NCBI RefSeq assembly: GCF_013410375.1
Contig: NZ_JACCFL010000001.1
Span: 3,968,001 to 4,032,000 of the forward strand
From: Leifsonia shinshuensis
Lineage (GTDB): Bacteria; Actinomycetota; Actinomycetes; Actinomycetales; Microbacteriaceae
Direction of reading: 5' to 3'
DNA: 64,000 nt
Part shown: positions 24,973 through 34,178 of the stretch, piece by piece
Layout: each line of letters begins with the position of its first letter
Position numbering within the stretch: position 1 is the first letter of the stretch
Translations under genes and position numbers: made by a program
The notes under the pieces: generated by a model
Databases searched by the model: none
What the model was told of the DNA's origin: nothing
Seen by the model: only the letters and a program-made list of their open reading frames with translations

Positions 24973-25254
24973 GTGCTCACCCTGACCGAGAACGCCAGCA
25001 CGATCGTCAAGACCCTCACCGATCAGGCGCCGCAGGACGACGCCGGTCTGCGCATCAGCAGCAGCAACCCGCAGAACACCGCGTTCGCCGCCGCCGTGAC
25101 GCCCGAGCCGGAGCCCGCGGACCAGGTGGTCGAGTCCGACGGTGCGCGACTGTTCCTGGAGCCGGGCGCCGCCGTCGCGCTCGACGACAAGGTGCTCGAC
25201 GCCCAGGTGGACGAGCAGGGCGCTGTGAGCTTCGCGATCGGCGCGCTCGCCTGA
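24973..25254 (+). CDS. HesB/IscA-like protein without cysteines
   Basis: A 93-residue protein whose pattern (LTLTENASTIVKTLTDQ, GLRISSS, LFLEPGAAVALDDKVLDAQ) follows the A-type Fe-S carrier fold. The three cysteines that bind Fe-S clusters in IscA/SufA are all missing, and the protein contains no cysteine at all, so it cannot act as a normal cluster carrier. This cysteine-free HesB-like form is recurrent in actinobacteria and its role is unknown to me. The start is GTG 24973, preceded by AGGAG. A terminator hairpin follows at 25303-25331. Confidence 0.8.
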   Translation: MLTLTENASTIVKTLTDQAPQDDAGLRISSSNPQNTAFAAAVTPEPEPADQVVESDGARLFLEPGAAVALDDKVLDAQVDEQGAVSFAIGALA

Positions 25255-25302
25255 CGCCGAAGCGACTACCCGAAGCCGGCGCCCCAGCGGCGCCCGCTCC
25301 CC

Positions 25303-25331
25303 CGGCCCCGGTGCTTCGTGCGCCGGGGCCG
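25303..25331 (+). terminator. Hairpin terminator after the HesB-like gene
   Basis: A 9-bp GC-only stem (CGGCCCCGG with CCGGGGCCG, 25303-25311 and 25323-25331) with an 11-base loop, about 50 bases after the stop. The T-run is weak. Confidence 0.55.
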
Positions 25332-25405
25332 AGTCGTGTCACGAGCACGTACCGGCGCGGCTGTCAATCGTATCGACCGTCCGGTTCTGTTGTGTTTCCG
25401 TCGAT

Positions 25406-25453
25406 GGTGTGCGGGCGGCGGTTCAACCCAACCCCGAATGCCGCCCGCACACC
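25406..25453. terminator. Long-looped 14-bp hairpin
   Basis: A perfect 14-bp stem (25406-25419 with 25440-25453) around a 20-base loop in the gap between the converging HesB-like gene and the 25476-25772 gene. It probably helps to end transcription on either strand; no T-run is attached. Confidence 0.5.
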
Positions 25454-25475
25454 TGGTCTCAGGTCACGGGTGGTC

Positions 25476-25772
25476 TCAGGTGACCGGTGGGCGCTGCGGC
25501 TCGCCCGCGTCGATGAGGAACTCAACCGCGGTCGTCCATAGCGGGACGATCTTCGTGGGCGGGATGTCCTCCTCACCCGCGAAGTGCACGGCGAAGTGCA
25601 CCTCCGGCTCGCCCTTGACCGGGTCGGCCGTGGCGATGATGCCCAGGTAGCCGTCGTCCTCGGTCACCCGCCAGCGAGTGTTGGAGCCCGGCTCGGGGGC
25701 GATCCGCACGCTATGGCCGCCGTAGTCGTAGGTCGGACCGGGCGGGAGCGCGGCGCGGGAGTCGATCGTCAT
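25476..25772 (-). CDS. Hypothetical protein, 98 aa
   Basis: Codon use is like its neighbours. The protein is soluble, Pro-rich and acidic, without signal peptide, membrane segment or cysteine. It reads as a small beta-rich domain (YDYGGHSVRIAPEPGSNTRW, then VHFAVHFAGEEDIP). I do not recognise a family. ATG 25772 is the first start after a clear gap, and the next gene in the same direction begins elsewhere, so it is a single-gene unit. The product is probably expressed but its function is unknown. Confidence 0.6.
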   Translation of the reverse strand: MTIDSRAALPPGPTYDYGGHSVRIAPEPGSNTRWRVTEDDGYLGIIATADPVKGEPEVHFAVHFAGEEDIPPTKIVPLWTTAVEFLIDAGEPQRPPVT

Positions 25773-25850
25773 ACTGATGTTCTACGACCTCCTCCCGCAC
25801 CGGCTCAACTCGTTCACTTTTCGAACGATTCGGGGTAAGCGACGCGCGCG

Positions 25851-27944
25851 TCAGGCCGTCGGGACCTCCGCGGCCTCCGTGTCGCCCGCCGTCTCCGTCT
25901 CCTCCTCGGTCGCCGCGCCGCGGAACTGCGTCATGTACAGGTCGTAGTACGCGCCCTTCTTCGCCAGGAGGGTCGCGTGGTCGCCCTGCTCGACGATGCG
26001 GCCGTGCTCCATCACCAGGATGGTGTGCGCGTCCCGGATCGTGGAGAGCCGGTGCGCGATCACGAACGAGGTGCGGTCGCTTCGCAGCGCGGCCATCGCG
26101 TGCTGCACGAGCAGCTCGGTCCGGGTGTCCACCGACGAGGTGGCCTCGTCGAGGATGAGCAGCGACGGGTTCGCGATGAAGGCGCGCGCGATCGTCAGGA
26201 GCTGGCGCTCACCGGCGGAGACGTTGCCGCCGTCCGCCTCGATCTTCGTGTCGTAGCCGTCCGGGAGCTGGCGGACGAACCGGTCGACCATGGTCGCCTT
26301 GGCGGCCTCCACGACCTCCTCGTCGGTGGCGTCGAGGCGTCCGTAGCGGATGTTCTCCCGGATCGTCCCGGAGAACAGCCAGGCGTCCTGCAGCACCATG
26401 CCGACCTGGCCGCGCAGTTCGGCGCGGGACAGGTCCGTCGTGTCGATGCCGTCCAGGCGGATGGTGCCGCCGTTCAGCTCGTAGAACCGCATGATGAGGT
26501 TGACCAGCGTGGTCTTGCCTGCGCCCGTCGGCCCGACGATCGCGACCGTGTGACCGGGCGCGACCGACAGCGACAGGTCGCGGATCAGCTCGGTCTCGGG
26601 GTCGTAGGAGAAGTCGACGCTCTCGAGCTCGACGCGGCCGTCGGCGCGCTCCGGCAGGTGCCGGGTCTCGACGTCGGCCGACTGCTCCTGCGCGTCGAGG
26701 AACTCGAACGTGCGCTCGGCCGACGCCACGCCGGACTGCAGCATGTTCGCCATGCCCGCGATCTGGCCGATGGGCTGCGAGAACTCGCGCGAGTACTGGA
26801 TGAACGCGGTCGCGTCGCCGATGGTCATCTGGCCCGAGGCGACGCGGAGGCCGCCGACGACCGCGATGAGCACGTACGACAGGTAGGAGACGAAGTTCAT
26901 CGCCGGCATGATCATGCCGGACACGAACTGGGCGCCGACCGTCGACTTCCAGAGCTTCTCGTTGCGCTTGTCGAACTCCTCGAGCATGACGGCGTCGCGG
27001 CCGAAGGCGCGCACCAGGTCGAGCCCGGAGTACGACTCCTCGATGTGCCCGTTCAGCGCGCCCGTCGAGCTCCACTGCTGCTTGAACAGCTTCTGCGACC
27101 GGGTGCCGATCACGCCCGCGATCACGCCGGACAGCGGGATCGAGATGAGCGCGATGAGGGCCAGCTGCCAGGAGACGATGAACATCATGATGCCGATGCC
27201 GATGACGGTCAGCACCGACTGGATGAGCTGGGAGAAGGCCTGCTGCAGCGCGGTCTGGATGTTGTCGACGTCGTTGGTCACGCGCGACATGAGGTCGCCG
27301 CGCTGCCGGGTGTCGAAGTAGCTGAGCGGCAGCCGATTGAGCTTGTTCTCCACGTCGGCGCGCAGGCGGTAGATCACCCGCATGACCAGGCCGTTGAGGA
27401 TGTAGCCCTGCCACCACTGCAGCAGGGACGCGACGAGGTACATCGCCAGCACGATCATGAGCAGCCGGCCGAGCGCCGTGAAGTCGATGCCCTGGCCGGG
27501 GACGACGTGCGACCCGGCCAGCATGTCGGCGAACTGGGTCTGGCCGGCGGCGCGGGCTCCCGCGATCACCTGGTCGAGCGACTGGCCCTTCGGCAGCTGC
27601 GCGCCGACGAAGCCGTTGAAGATGACGTCGGTCGCCTGGCCGAGCACCTTCGGCGCGATCACGACGAGCGCCACCGAGACGACGACCAGCAGCGTCACGA
27701 ACGACATGGCGAGCCATTCGGGCTTCAGCAGCCCGAGCAGCCGCTTGAAGGACGGCCAGAAGTTCTCGGCCTTCTTGGCGGGCGTGCCGCCGAACATGTC
27801 GCCGTCGGCCTCCGTCGGCTCGTACTCGTACTCGAGCTCGAGCTCGTCGATCGCCGTCTGCACGCCCGCCTCGGTGAGGACGCCCTCCTGCTCGACTCCC
27901 TCGGCCTTCGCGCGGGCGGTGCGGTTCTTCTTCGGACGCGCCAT
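25851..27944 (-). CDS. Heterodimeric multidrug ABC exporter, subunit with acidic N-terminal extension
   Basis: A 697-residue half-transporter fusing a six-helix membrane domain (about 75-400) to a nucleotide-binding domain (about 440-670). An acidic, Tyr/Glu-rich N-terminal extension of about 60 residues precedes the first helix, and a Glu/Ala-rich tail ends the protein. The ATPase has Walker A GPTGAGKTT, LQDAWLFSGTIRENI, signature NVSAGERQLLTIARA and Walker B LLILDEATSSVD, all competent for hydrolysis. GGAGGT lies before the ATG. It follows the partner subunit by one base and forms the usual BmrCD/TM287-288-like heterodimer, exporting drugs or lipids. Confidence 0.93.
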   Translation of the reverse strand: MARPKKNRTARAKAEGVEQEGVLTEAGVQTAIDELELEYEYEPTEADGDMFGGTPAKKAENFWPSFKRLLGLLKPEWLAMSFVTLLVVVSVALVVIAPKVLGQATDVIFNGFVGAQLPKGQSLDQVIAGARAAGQTQFADMLAGSHVVPGQGIDFTALGRLLMIVLAMYLVASLLQWWQGYILNGLVMRVIYRLRADVENKLNRLPLSYFDTRQRGDLMSRVTNDVDNIQTALQQAFSQLIQSVLTVIGIGIMMFIVSWQLALIALISIPLSGVIAGVIGTRSQKLFKQQWSSTGALNGHIEESYSGLDLVRAFGRDAVMLEEFDKRNEKLWKSTVGAQFVSGMIMPAMNFVSYLSYVLIAVVGGLRVASGQMTIGDATAFIQYSREFSQPIGQIAGMANMLQSGVASAERTFEFLDAQEQSADVETRHLPERADGRVELESVDFSYDPETELIRDLSLSVAPGHTVAIVGPTGAGKTTLVNLIMRFYELNGGTIRLDGIDTTDLSRAELRGQVGMVLQDAWLFSGTIRENIRYGRLDATDEEVVEAAKATMVDRFVRQLPDGYDTKIEADGGNVSAGERQLLTIARAFIANPSLLILDEATSSVDTRTELLVQHAMAALRSDRTSFVIAHRLSTIRDAHTILVMEHGRIVEQGDHATLLAKKGAYYDLYMTQFRGAATEEETETAGDTEAAEVPTA

Positions 27945-27945
27945 C

Positions 27946-29676
27946 TCAGGCCACCTCCAGGCTCAGCTGGGACTCGACGATCTCGCGATACGTCTCGCTC
28001 GTCTCCAGGAGTTCGTCGTGGGTGCCGCGCCCGACGACCCTGCCGTCGTCGAGCACGATGATCTGGTCGGCCTCCCGGATCGTCGACACGCGCTGCGCGA
28101 CGACGATCACGGTGGCGTCGCCCGTGGACTCCGCCAGCGCGCTCCGCAGGCGGGCGTCGGTGGCGACGTCGAGGGCCGAGAACGAGTCGTCGAACAGGAG
28201 CACCTTCGGCTCCGCGACCAGCGCGCGGGCGATGCAGAGCCGCTGGCGCTGCCCGCCGGACACGTTGGTTCCGCCCTGCGCGATCCGCTCGTCGAGGCCG
28301 TGCTCCTTGGCGCGGACGAAGTCCTCGGCCTGCGCGGTCCGGAGCGCCGCCCAGAGCTCCTCGTCCGTCGCGGTGGGACGACCGAACCGCAGGTTGCTGG
28401 CGACGGTCCCGGAGAAGAGGTACGGCTTCTGCGGCACCAGGCCCAGCACGCCGGACAGCTGTTCGCGGCTGAGCGAGTCGACGGGGACGCCGCCGATCCG
28501 CACGTGTCCGCTCTGCGGGGTGAACAGGTCGGCGATGACCGAGACCAGCGTGGACTTGCCGGACCCGGTGGAGCCGACGATCGCGGTCACGCGCCCGGGC
28601 TCCGCCGTGAAGCTGACGTCGTTGAGCACCGGCTTCTCGGCGCCCGGGTAGCCGAACGTGACTCCGGCGACCTCCACGCGCCCGTCTGCCGGCACCGAGC
28701 CGGCGCCCGCGGCTCCGCCCGTGGACGGGGTCGCGCTCAGCACCTCCTCGATGCGCTCGGCGCACACCATCGCGCGCGGGATCATCATGGCCATGAAGAC
28801 GCCCATCATGACCGCGACCAGGATCTGCAGCAGGTACTGCAGGAACGCGGTCAGCGCGCCGATCTGGATGTCGCCGGCGCCGACCCGGTGGCCGCCGAAC
28901 CAGAGCACGGCCACCGTCGCGACGTTGAGGATGAGCATGATGATCGGGAACATCAGCACGAAGACGTTGCCGACCTTGACCGAGATGCGGGTGAGCGCCG
29001 CGTTCGCATCGTCGTAGCGCGCCGTCTCGAACTTCTCGCGGACGAACGCCCGGATGACGCGGATGCCGACGATCTGCTCGCGGATGACGCCGTTGACGCC
29101 GTCGATGCGGTCCTGCATCTCGCGGAACATCGGCAGCAGCAGCCAGACCAGGATGCCGACGACGACGAACAGCACGGCGACCGAGACCCAGATCAGCCAG
29201 GAGAGCCCGGCGTCGACCTGGACCGCGAGGATGATGCCCGCGATGCACATGATCGGCGTGGACACCATGAAGTTGAGCGTCATCAGCACGAGCATCTGCA
29301 CCTGCTGGACGTCGTTGGTGTTTCGCGTGATGAGGGTCGGCATGCCCCAGCGCGCGAGGTCGAGCGCCGGAAGCGCGTCGACCTTGCGGTAGAACGTGCG
29401 CCGGACGTCCCGGCCCAGCGACATCGACGCGCGCGCGCCGAAGTACGTGGCGGTGATCGCCGCGGCGACCTGGACGAAGCAGACCATGAGCATCATGCCG
29501 CCGGTCGACCAGATGAAGTTCGTGTCGCCCTTGACGACGCCCTTGTCGATGATGTCGGCGTTGAGCGTGGGCAGGTAGAGGGCGGCGATCGTCGCGATGA
29601 GCTGCAGGACGACCACGGCGGCGACCGCACCCCAGTAGGGGCGGATGAACCGCACGGCCAATCGAAGAAGAGTCAC
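27946..29676 (-). CDS. Heterodimeric multidrug ABC exporter, first subunit
   Basis: A 576-residue half-transporter: six membrane helices (about 10-310) then the ATPase (about 335-570). Walker A GSTGSGKST, LVPQKPYLFSGTVASNL, signature NVSGGQRQRLCIARALV. Walker B reads VLLFDDSFSALD, with Asp in place of the catalytic Glu. That is the classical mark of the degenerate-site subunit in heterodimeric exporters, whereas the downstream partner keeps Glu. GTG 29676 with AGGA upstream is chosen; in-frame sequence further upstream is not conserved. The two genes are one base apart and certainly co-transcribed. Confidence 0.93.
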   Translation of the reverse strand: MTLLRLAVRFIRPYWGAVAAVVVLQLIATIAALYLPTLNADIIDKGVVKGDTNFIWSTGGMMLMVCFVQVAAAITATYFGARASMSLGRDVRRTFYRKVDALPALDLARWGMPTLITRNTNDVQQVQMLVLMTLNFMVSTPIMCIAGIILAVQVDAGLSWLIWVSVAVLFVVVGILVWLLLPMFREMQDRIDGVNGVIREQIVGIRVIRAFVREKFETARYDDANAALTRISVKVGNVFVLMFPIIMLILNVATVAVLWFGGHRVGAGDIQIGALTAFLQYLLQILVAVMMGVFMAMMIPRAMVCAERIEEVLSATPSTGGAAGAGSVPADGRVEVAGVTFGYPGAEKPVLNDVSFTAEPGRVTAIVGSTGSGKSTLVSVIADLFTPQSGHVRIGGVPVDSLSREQLSGVLGLVPQKPYLFSGTVASNLRFGRPTATDEELWAALRTAQAEDFVRAKEHGLDERIAQGGTNVSGGQRQRLCIARALVAEPKVLLFDDSFSALDVATDARLRSALAESTGDATVIVVAQRVSTIREADQIIVLDDGRVVGRGTHDELLETSETYREIVESQLSLEVA

Positions 29677-29904
29677 GGATGAGTCCTGGTTCTGATCTGG
29701 TGGAAAGTTATGACGGGCGCACTCCGCCGCCGACCCCGCCGAGCCGACCCCCGTCGGCACGGCGCTGTGCGATGACCCCCGCAGAGTGCAACGCTAGCGC
29801 GGACCGGCGACATCCGCCCCCCGCGAGGGACGATGTTCATCGATCCGATCCGACGCTATCGGGAGTTGCGGCCACCCGCTGACTGCATTCGAGATCTGTG
29901 GAGT

Positions 29905-30462
29905 TCAGGCCGGCGTGTAGAGGAGGTGCAGGACACCGTTGGCGTACGCATCGTACTGGCGCAGCCGCAGCTTCGCCTCCGGCGTCCCCTCCGGGAACAG
30001 CCGCGCTCCCGAGCCGCGGACGACCGGGTACACGAACAGGTGGAGGGCGTCGACCAGCCCGTCCGCCAGCAGCGCCCGGACGAGCGAGCCGCTGCCGCTG
30101 ACGTACAGGCCGCCGCTCACGCTCTCCTTCGCCTCCCGCACCCGGTCGGCGTCGTAGCCGCCGAGCGAACGCGAGTTGCCCCAGATCGACTCGGCGGCCG
30201 CGTCGTCGAGGGTGGAGCTGACCACGAGCTTGGTGGTGTCGTTGAAGAACGGAGCGCCCGGGTCATCGGCCGAGGTGCGCGCCGACCAGGCCGGCGCGAA
30301 CATCTCGAACGTGCGCCGGCCGAGCAGGATCGCCTCCGACGCGTTCGTGATGCGCGCGAGGTCCTCCCCCATGTCGGGATCGAAGCCGTATTCCGCCGTC
30401 CAGCTCGGGTCCTCGAAGACGCCGTCGAGGGAGACGAACTCGTGCACTGCGATGCTGCCCAT
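29905..30462 (-). CDS. RibD C-terminal/DHFR-like reductase family protein
   Basis: A 185-residue protein of the dihydrofolate-reductase-like fold group (RibD_C): HEFVSLDGVFEDP at the N-terminus, ILLGRRTFEMFAPAW with the nucleotide-binding GRRT, KLVVSSTL and GLYVSGSGSLVRALLADGLVDALHLFVYPVV. These stand-alone proteins are common in actinobacteria and probably are NADPH-dependent reductases, but their substrates are unknown. A second member lies at 42684-43292. A leaderless promoter (TAAGCT) precedes the ATG. Confidence 0.88.
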   Translation of the reverse strand: MGSIAVHEFVSLDGVFEDPSWTAEYGFDPDMGEDLARITNASEAILLGRRTFEMFAPAWSARTSADDPGAPFFNDTTKLVVSSTLDDAAAESIWGNSRSLGGYDADRVREAKESVSGGLYVSGSGSLVRALLADGLVDALHLFVYPVVRGSGARLFPEGTPEAKLRLRQYDAYANGVLHLLYTPA

Positions 30463-30468
30463 GCGGCC

Positions 30469-30474
30469 AGCTTA
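30469..30474 (-). promoter_or_regulatory. -10 element of the RibD-like gene
   Basis: TAAGCT on the minus strand ends 6 bases before ATG 30462, the leaderless arrangement. The same hexamer at the same distance precedes the IclR gene. Confidence 0.45.
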
Positions 30475-30537
30475 GGTGCCGGGCTCAGGCGGTCGCCACC
30501 AGCCGGTCGACCCGCTCCACGACGAGCCCGGCCATCC

Positions 30538-32109
30538 CTAGGCGTCCTTCCGCAGCTGGAGGAGAAGCTCCGGCGCCCGTGCGTCGAGGACGTTCCCGCC
30601 TATCCGCACGCCGACCGCGACCAGCACCCCGCCCAGCGCCACGCCGACGACGAGCGCCGCCCAGCCCCAGAGCGCCTCCCCGGTCACCAGCCCGACGATG
30701 AAGAGCACGATCTCGGGGAGGCACAGCACCGCGATCACGCCCCAGGCCGCGAAGGTCGGCCCGATCAGCGAGATGTTCGCGCCCGGCCGCGACCGGAACG
30801 GGTTGTCGCCCGGCTCCGGCACCGGGAAGACCAGCCGCGCCGAGGTCACCGCGCACACCGCCGACCCGGTGAGGAGGATGCCCAGCGACAGCCCGATCAG
30901 GCCGGGGAGCACGTGCCAGGCGTCGCCGACGGCCGCGCCGAAGATCGCGATGAGCACGACCGCCGGCACCGCGAAGGAGAGCAGCGCCGCCGCGCGGCCC
31001 CAGCGGTCCGCGCGCCCGGGCACCGCCTTCGCGACGTGCAGCGCGAACGCCGTGGAGTCGTAGGAGACATCGGCGATCATCCCGATGCCGAGCGAGAAGG
31101 CAACGACGGGCGCGGCGATCACGGGCAGGACGGAGGAGTGGTTGAGGCTCGAGTAGAACCAGAACAGCACCGGCATCAGCGGGACCACCAGCAGCTGGCG
31201 CAGGTAGCGCGGGTCGCGGAACCAGTAGGTCAGGCAGCGGGCCGCGATCGCTCCCGACCGGGTGCCGGGCAGGACGCCGAACCAGCCCAGCTTGCCCTGG
31301 GCGCGGACGCGCGACGAGGCACGCGCCGGCGTCGTCAGCGACCGGGCCAGTCCCCAGCGCCAGACCAGCCAGAGCACCGCGAAGGTGGCGACCGCGATCA
31401 GGAATCGCGCCAGCGCGCCCAGCGGGTCGCCGAGCGCGAGCTGCGACGGGACGGCCCACACCGCTCCGAGCGGCGACCAGGACAGCCCGTCGGCGACGGC
31501 GGGCAGCGCGTCCGACGACGAGCGGAGGCCGCGCGTGATGCCGATCACGATCGGTCCGGCCAGGATGAGCGGGATGAGGATGAGCAGCCCGCTGGCCTCC
31601 CGGAAGCGCCGGCCGCCGGACAGCCCGCTCGACACCGACGTGACCGCGCGCGACACTACGATGCAGGTCGCGGCGCCGAGCACGCCGGTCACCAGCGCCA
31701 CCAGGGCGATGCCCGGGAGCCGAATCCAGCTCAGCGAGGTCGCCAGCGACGCCAGCGTCGTGGCCGCCCCCGCGACGCCGACGGCCGCGCTGAGCAGCAT
31801 GCCGACCATGAGCGGCCGGAGCGGGATCGGGTAGACGGCGAGCTTGGCCGGGTCGAGGGTCTGCTCGATGCCCGACAGCAGCAGCGGGAAGACCGCCCAG
31901 CCGAGCACGGCGGCCGAGCCGGCGATGATCACCACGGTGCGCACCACCTCGGTCGGCGCGAAGCCCAGCAGCACGAGCCCGCCCAGCACGACGACGAGCG
32001 CGATGAGCGCGTAGACGCCGCCGATGACGACCGCGACCAGCTGCGACGTGCTGCGGCGGAACGAGTTGCGGAGGACGAGCAGGCGCAGCCTTACGAGTGT
32101 CGCAACCAC
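30538..32109 (-). CDS. ABC transporter permease, 523 aa
   Basis: A large polytopic membrane protein with at least ten hydrophobic segments, no periplasmic domain and no ATPase motifs. GTG 32109 starts it, with GGAGG upstream, and it overlaps the 3' end of the ATPase gene by 19 bases. It is probably the membrane part of an ABC-2-like exporter; the sequence is typical of actinobacterial permeases of about 520 residues paired with a CcmA-type ATPase. Substrate unknown. No transporter-specific binding protein is nearby, which supports export. Confidence 0.8.
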   Translation of the reverse strand: MVATLVRLRLLVLRNSFRRSTSQLVAVVIGGVYALIALVVVLGGLVLLGFAPTEVVRTVVIIAGSAAVLGWAVFPLLLSGIEQTLDPAKLAVYPIPLRPLMVGMLLSAAVGVAGAATTLASLATSLSWIRLPGIALVALVTGVLGAATCIVVSRAVTSVSSGLSGGRRFREASGLLILIPLILAGPIVIGITRGLRSSSDALPAVADGLSWSPLGAVWAVPSQLALGDPLGALARFLIAVATFAVLWLVWRWGLARSLTTPARASSRVRAQGKLGWFGVLPGTRSGAIAARCLTYWFRDPRYLRQLLVVPLMPVLFWFYSSLNHSSVLPVIAAPVVAFSLGIGMIADVSYDSTAFALHVAKAVPGRADRWGRAAALLSFAVPAVVLIAIFGAAVGDAWHVLPGLIGLSLGILLTGSAVCAVTSARLVFPVPEPGDNPFRSRPGANISLIGPTFAAWGVIAVLCLPEIVLFIVGLVTGEALWGWAALVVGVALGGVLVAVGVRIGGNVLDARAPELLLQLRKDA

Positions 32110-32858
32110 TCCGGTCCCTCCCCCACGCGGCGGCCGCCGACGAGCTCGACGAAGCGGTCCTCCAGCGTGGAGCCCGCGCGCACCTCGTCGACGGTTCCGG
32201 CGACGACCACGTGACCGTCGGTGATGACCGCGACGTGGTCGCACATCCGCTCCACCAGGTCCATGACGTGGGACGACACGATGACCGTGCCGCCACCGCG
32301 GACGTAGCCGTGCAGGATGTCGCGGATGTTCGCCGCGGAGACCGGGTCGACGGACTCGAACGGCTCGTCCAGCACCAGCACGCGCGGCGCGTGCACCATC
32401 GCCGCGGCCAGCGCGATCTTCTTCGTCATGCCGGCGGAGTAATCCACCACGAGCGTGCCACCCGCGGACGCGAGGTCGAGCAGGTTCAGGAGGTCGTGGG
32501 TGCGCTCGACCGCGGTCGGCCGGTCCATCCCGCTCAGGAGCCCCGCGTACTCGACCAGCTGCTCGCCGGTGAGCCGGTCGAAGAGCCGGACCCCGTCCGA
32601 GAGCACGCCGACGAGGGCCTTGCCCGCCAGCGGGTCGCGCCACATGTCGACGCCGTGGATGAGCACCTGGCCGGCGTCGGGGCGCAGCAGCCCGGTGACC
32701 ATGTTGAGCGTCGTGGTCTTGCCTGCTCCGTTCGGGCCGACCAGGCCGTAGAAGCTCCCGGACGGGACGTCGAGATCGATCCCGTCCACCGCCGCCTTGG
32801 CCCCGAACCGCTTGTGCAGTCCCCGGATCGCCACCGCGACCGCATCGTCCTGCGTCAT
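32091..32858 (-). CDS. ABC exporter ATP-binding protein (CcmA-like)
   Basis: A 255-residue ATPase with Walker A GPNGAGKTT, Q-loop region VLSDGVRLFDRLTGEQ, signature VDYSAGMTKKIALAAAM (Ala replaces the second Gly of the usual SGG) and Walker B VLVLDEPFESVDP, then VSSHVMDLVERMCDH as the switch. ATG 32858 is supported by GGAGGTG. It drives the overlapping downstream permease. The atypical signature is common in this exporter group and does not imply loss of activity. Confidence 0.88.
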   Translation of the reverse strand: MTQDDAVAVAIRGLHKRFGAKAAVDGIDLDVPSGSFYGLVGPNGAGKTTTLNMVTGLLRPDAGQVLIHGVDMWRDPLAGKALVGVLSDGVRLFDRLTGEQLVEYAGLLSGMDRPTAVERTHDLLNLLDLASAGGTLVVDYSAGMTKKIALAAAMVHAPRVLVLDEPFESVDPVSAANIRDILHGYVRGGGTVIVSSHVMDLVERMCDHVAVITDGHVVVAGTVDEVRAGSTLEDRFVELVGGRRVGEGPEWLRHS

Positions 32859-32933
32859 CGCACCTCCCCAGGGCTGTCGTGCTCCTCTGACGCAGCCCAC
32901 CTCACCCTACGCGACACGGCACCGGCGCACACC

Positions 32934-32948
32934 GCCCTCGTCGAGGGC
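32934..32948 (-). terminator. Weak hairpin after pcaF
   Basis: GCCCTCG and CGAGGGC form a compact stem 16 bases past the pcaF stop on the minus strand. No T-run follows, so termination of the pca operon here is plausible but may be incomplete. Confidence 0.35.
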
Positions 32949-32963
32949 ACGGCGCGCATGCGG

Positions 32964-34178
32964 TCAGACGCGCTCGAACACGGCGGCGAGGCCCTGGCCT
33001 CCGCCGATGCACATGGTCTCGATCGCGAGCGTGCCGTCGAAGGCGGGCAGCTCGTGGGCGAGCGTCGCGAGCATCCGCAGGCCGGTGGCGCCGATGGGAT
33101 GCCCGATCGAGATGCCGCTGCCGCGCGGGTTCAGCCGCGGGTCCTCGGCGTCGATCCCCCAGTCCGCCAGGCAGGCGAGCACCTGCACGGCGAACGCCTC
33201 GTTGAGCTCGATCACGTCGATGTCGGACCAGGTGACGCCCGCTCGTTCCAGCGCTCTGTTCGCCGCGGGGACGGGCGCGACGCCGAACACGGCCGGATCG
33301 TTGCCCGCGACCGCCCACGACCGCAGGCGGAGGACGGGTGTGAGCCCCAGCGCGGCGGCGCGCTCCGGGGTGGTGACGATGGCGGCGGCCGCGGCGTCGT
33401 TCTGGCCGCTGGAGTTGCCCGCGGTGACGGTCGCCGCCGGGTCGGTGCGGCCGAGGATCGGGCGGAGGGCGGCGAGGGCCTCGAGCGTCGTGTCGGCGCG
33501 GGGATGCTCGTCGCGGTCGACCACGACGTCGCCCTTCCGGCCGGGCACGACGACAGGCACCAGCTCGGCGTCGAACGCGCCGGACTCCTGCGCGGCGACC
33601 GCGCGACGGTGCGAGCGCAGGGCGAGTTCGTCCTGGGCCTCGCGGCCGATGCCGTACTCGCGGCGCAGGGTCTCCGCCGAGCCGACGTTGCCCTCCGGTG
33701 TGGGGAAGTTCCGGCCGCCGACCGTCTCGCGCCCGCGCGCCAGCGCATCGTGCAGCAGGAGGCCTCCGGGCGGCAGGCCGCGGCGGCCCTGCTCGGTATA
33801 GAGGGGAGCGTTCGACATCGACTCGGCGCCGAGCGCGACCAGCACGTCGCTCGCGCCGGTCTGCACCTCCATCGCCGCGTTGACGACGGCCTGGAGGCCG
33901 GACCCGCAGCGCCGGTCGAGCTGGTACCCGGTCGTCGTGACGGGGAAGCCCGCGTTGAGCGCGGCGACGCGGCCGAAGGCGGGAGCCTCCATCGTGGGAT
34001 AGCCCTGCGCGCCGATCACTCCCTCCACCGCGGCCGGGTCGAGCCCCGTCCGGTCGAGGAGCGCGCGCAGCACGGTCTCGGCGAGGGAGAGCGCCGACAC
34101 CGGGGCGAGCGCACCGCCCATCCGGCCGACAGGGGTGCGCAGCGGGGAGCAGACGACGACCTCGCGGAGCTCAGGCAT
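32964..34178 (-). CDS. pcaF: Beta-ketoadipyl-CoA thiolase
   Basis: A 404-residue thiolase that cleaves 3-oxoadipyl-CoA to succinyl-CoA and acetyl-CoA, the last step of the beta-ketoadipate pathway. C91 in [11 protein letters not shown] is the acyl-accepting cysteine; [12 protein letters not shown] and CIGGGQG supply the oxyanion and deprotonation residues. It starts 8 bases inside the pcaJ gene and is the last gene of the aromatic operon, so the adipyl-CoA substrate is preferred to plain acetoacetyl-CoA. The function call rests mainly on this context, since thiolases look alike. Confidence 0.9.
   Translation of the reverse strand: MPELREVVVCSPLRTPVGRMGGALAPVSALSLAETVLRALLDRTGLDPAAVEGVIGAQGYPTMEAPAFGRVAALNAGFPVTTTGYQLDRRCGSGLQAVVNAAMEVQTGASDVLVALGAESMSNAPLYTEQGRRGLPPGGLLLHDALARGRETVGGRNFPTPEGNVGSAETLRREYGIGREAQDELALRSHRRAVAAQESGAFDAELVPVVVPGRKGDVVVDRDEHPRADTTLEALAALRPILGRTDPAATVTAGNSSGQNDAAAAAIVTTPERAAALGLTPVLRLRSWAVAGNDPAVFGVAPVPAANRALERAGVTWSDIDVIELNEAFAVQVLACLADWGIDAEDPRLNPRGSGISIGHPIGATGLRMLATLAHELPAFDGTLAIETMCIGGGQGLAAVFERV

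Noticed and set aside
25977..28061. A 694-codon plus-strand frame opposite the ABC exporter
   Set aside because: Shadow of the exporter gene; His/Arg/Asp-rich with no domain.
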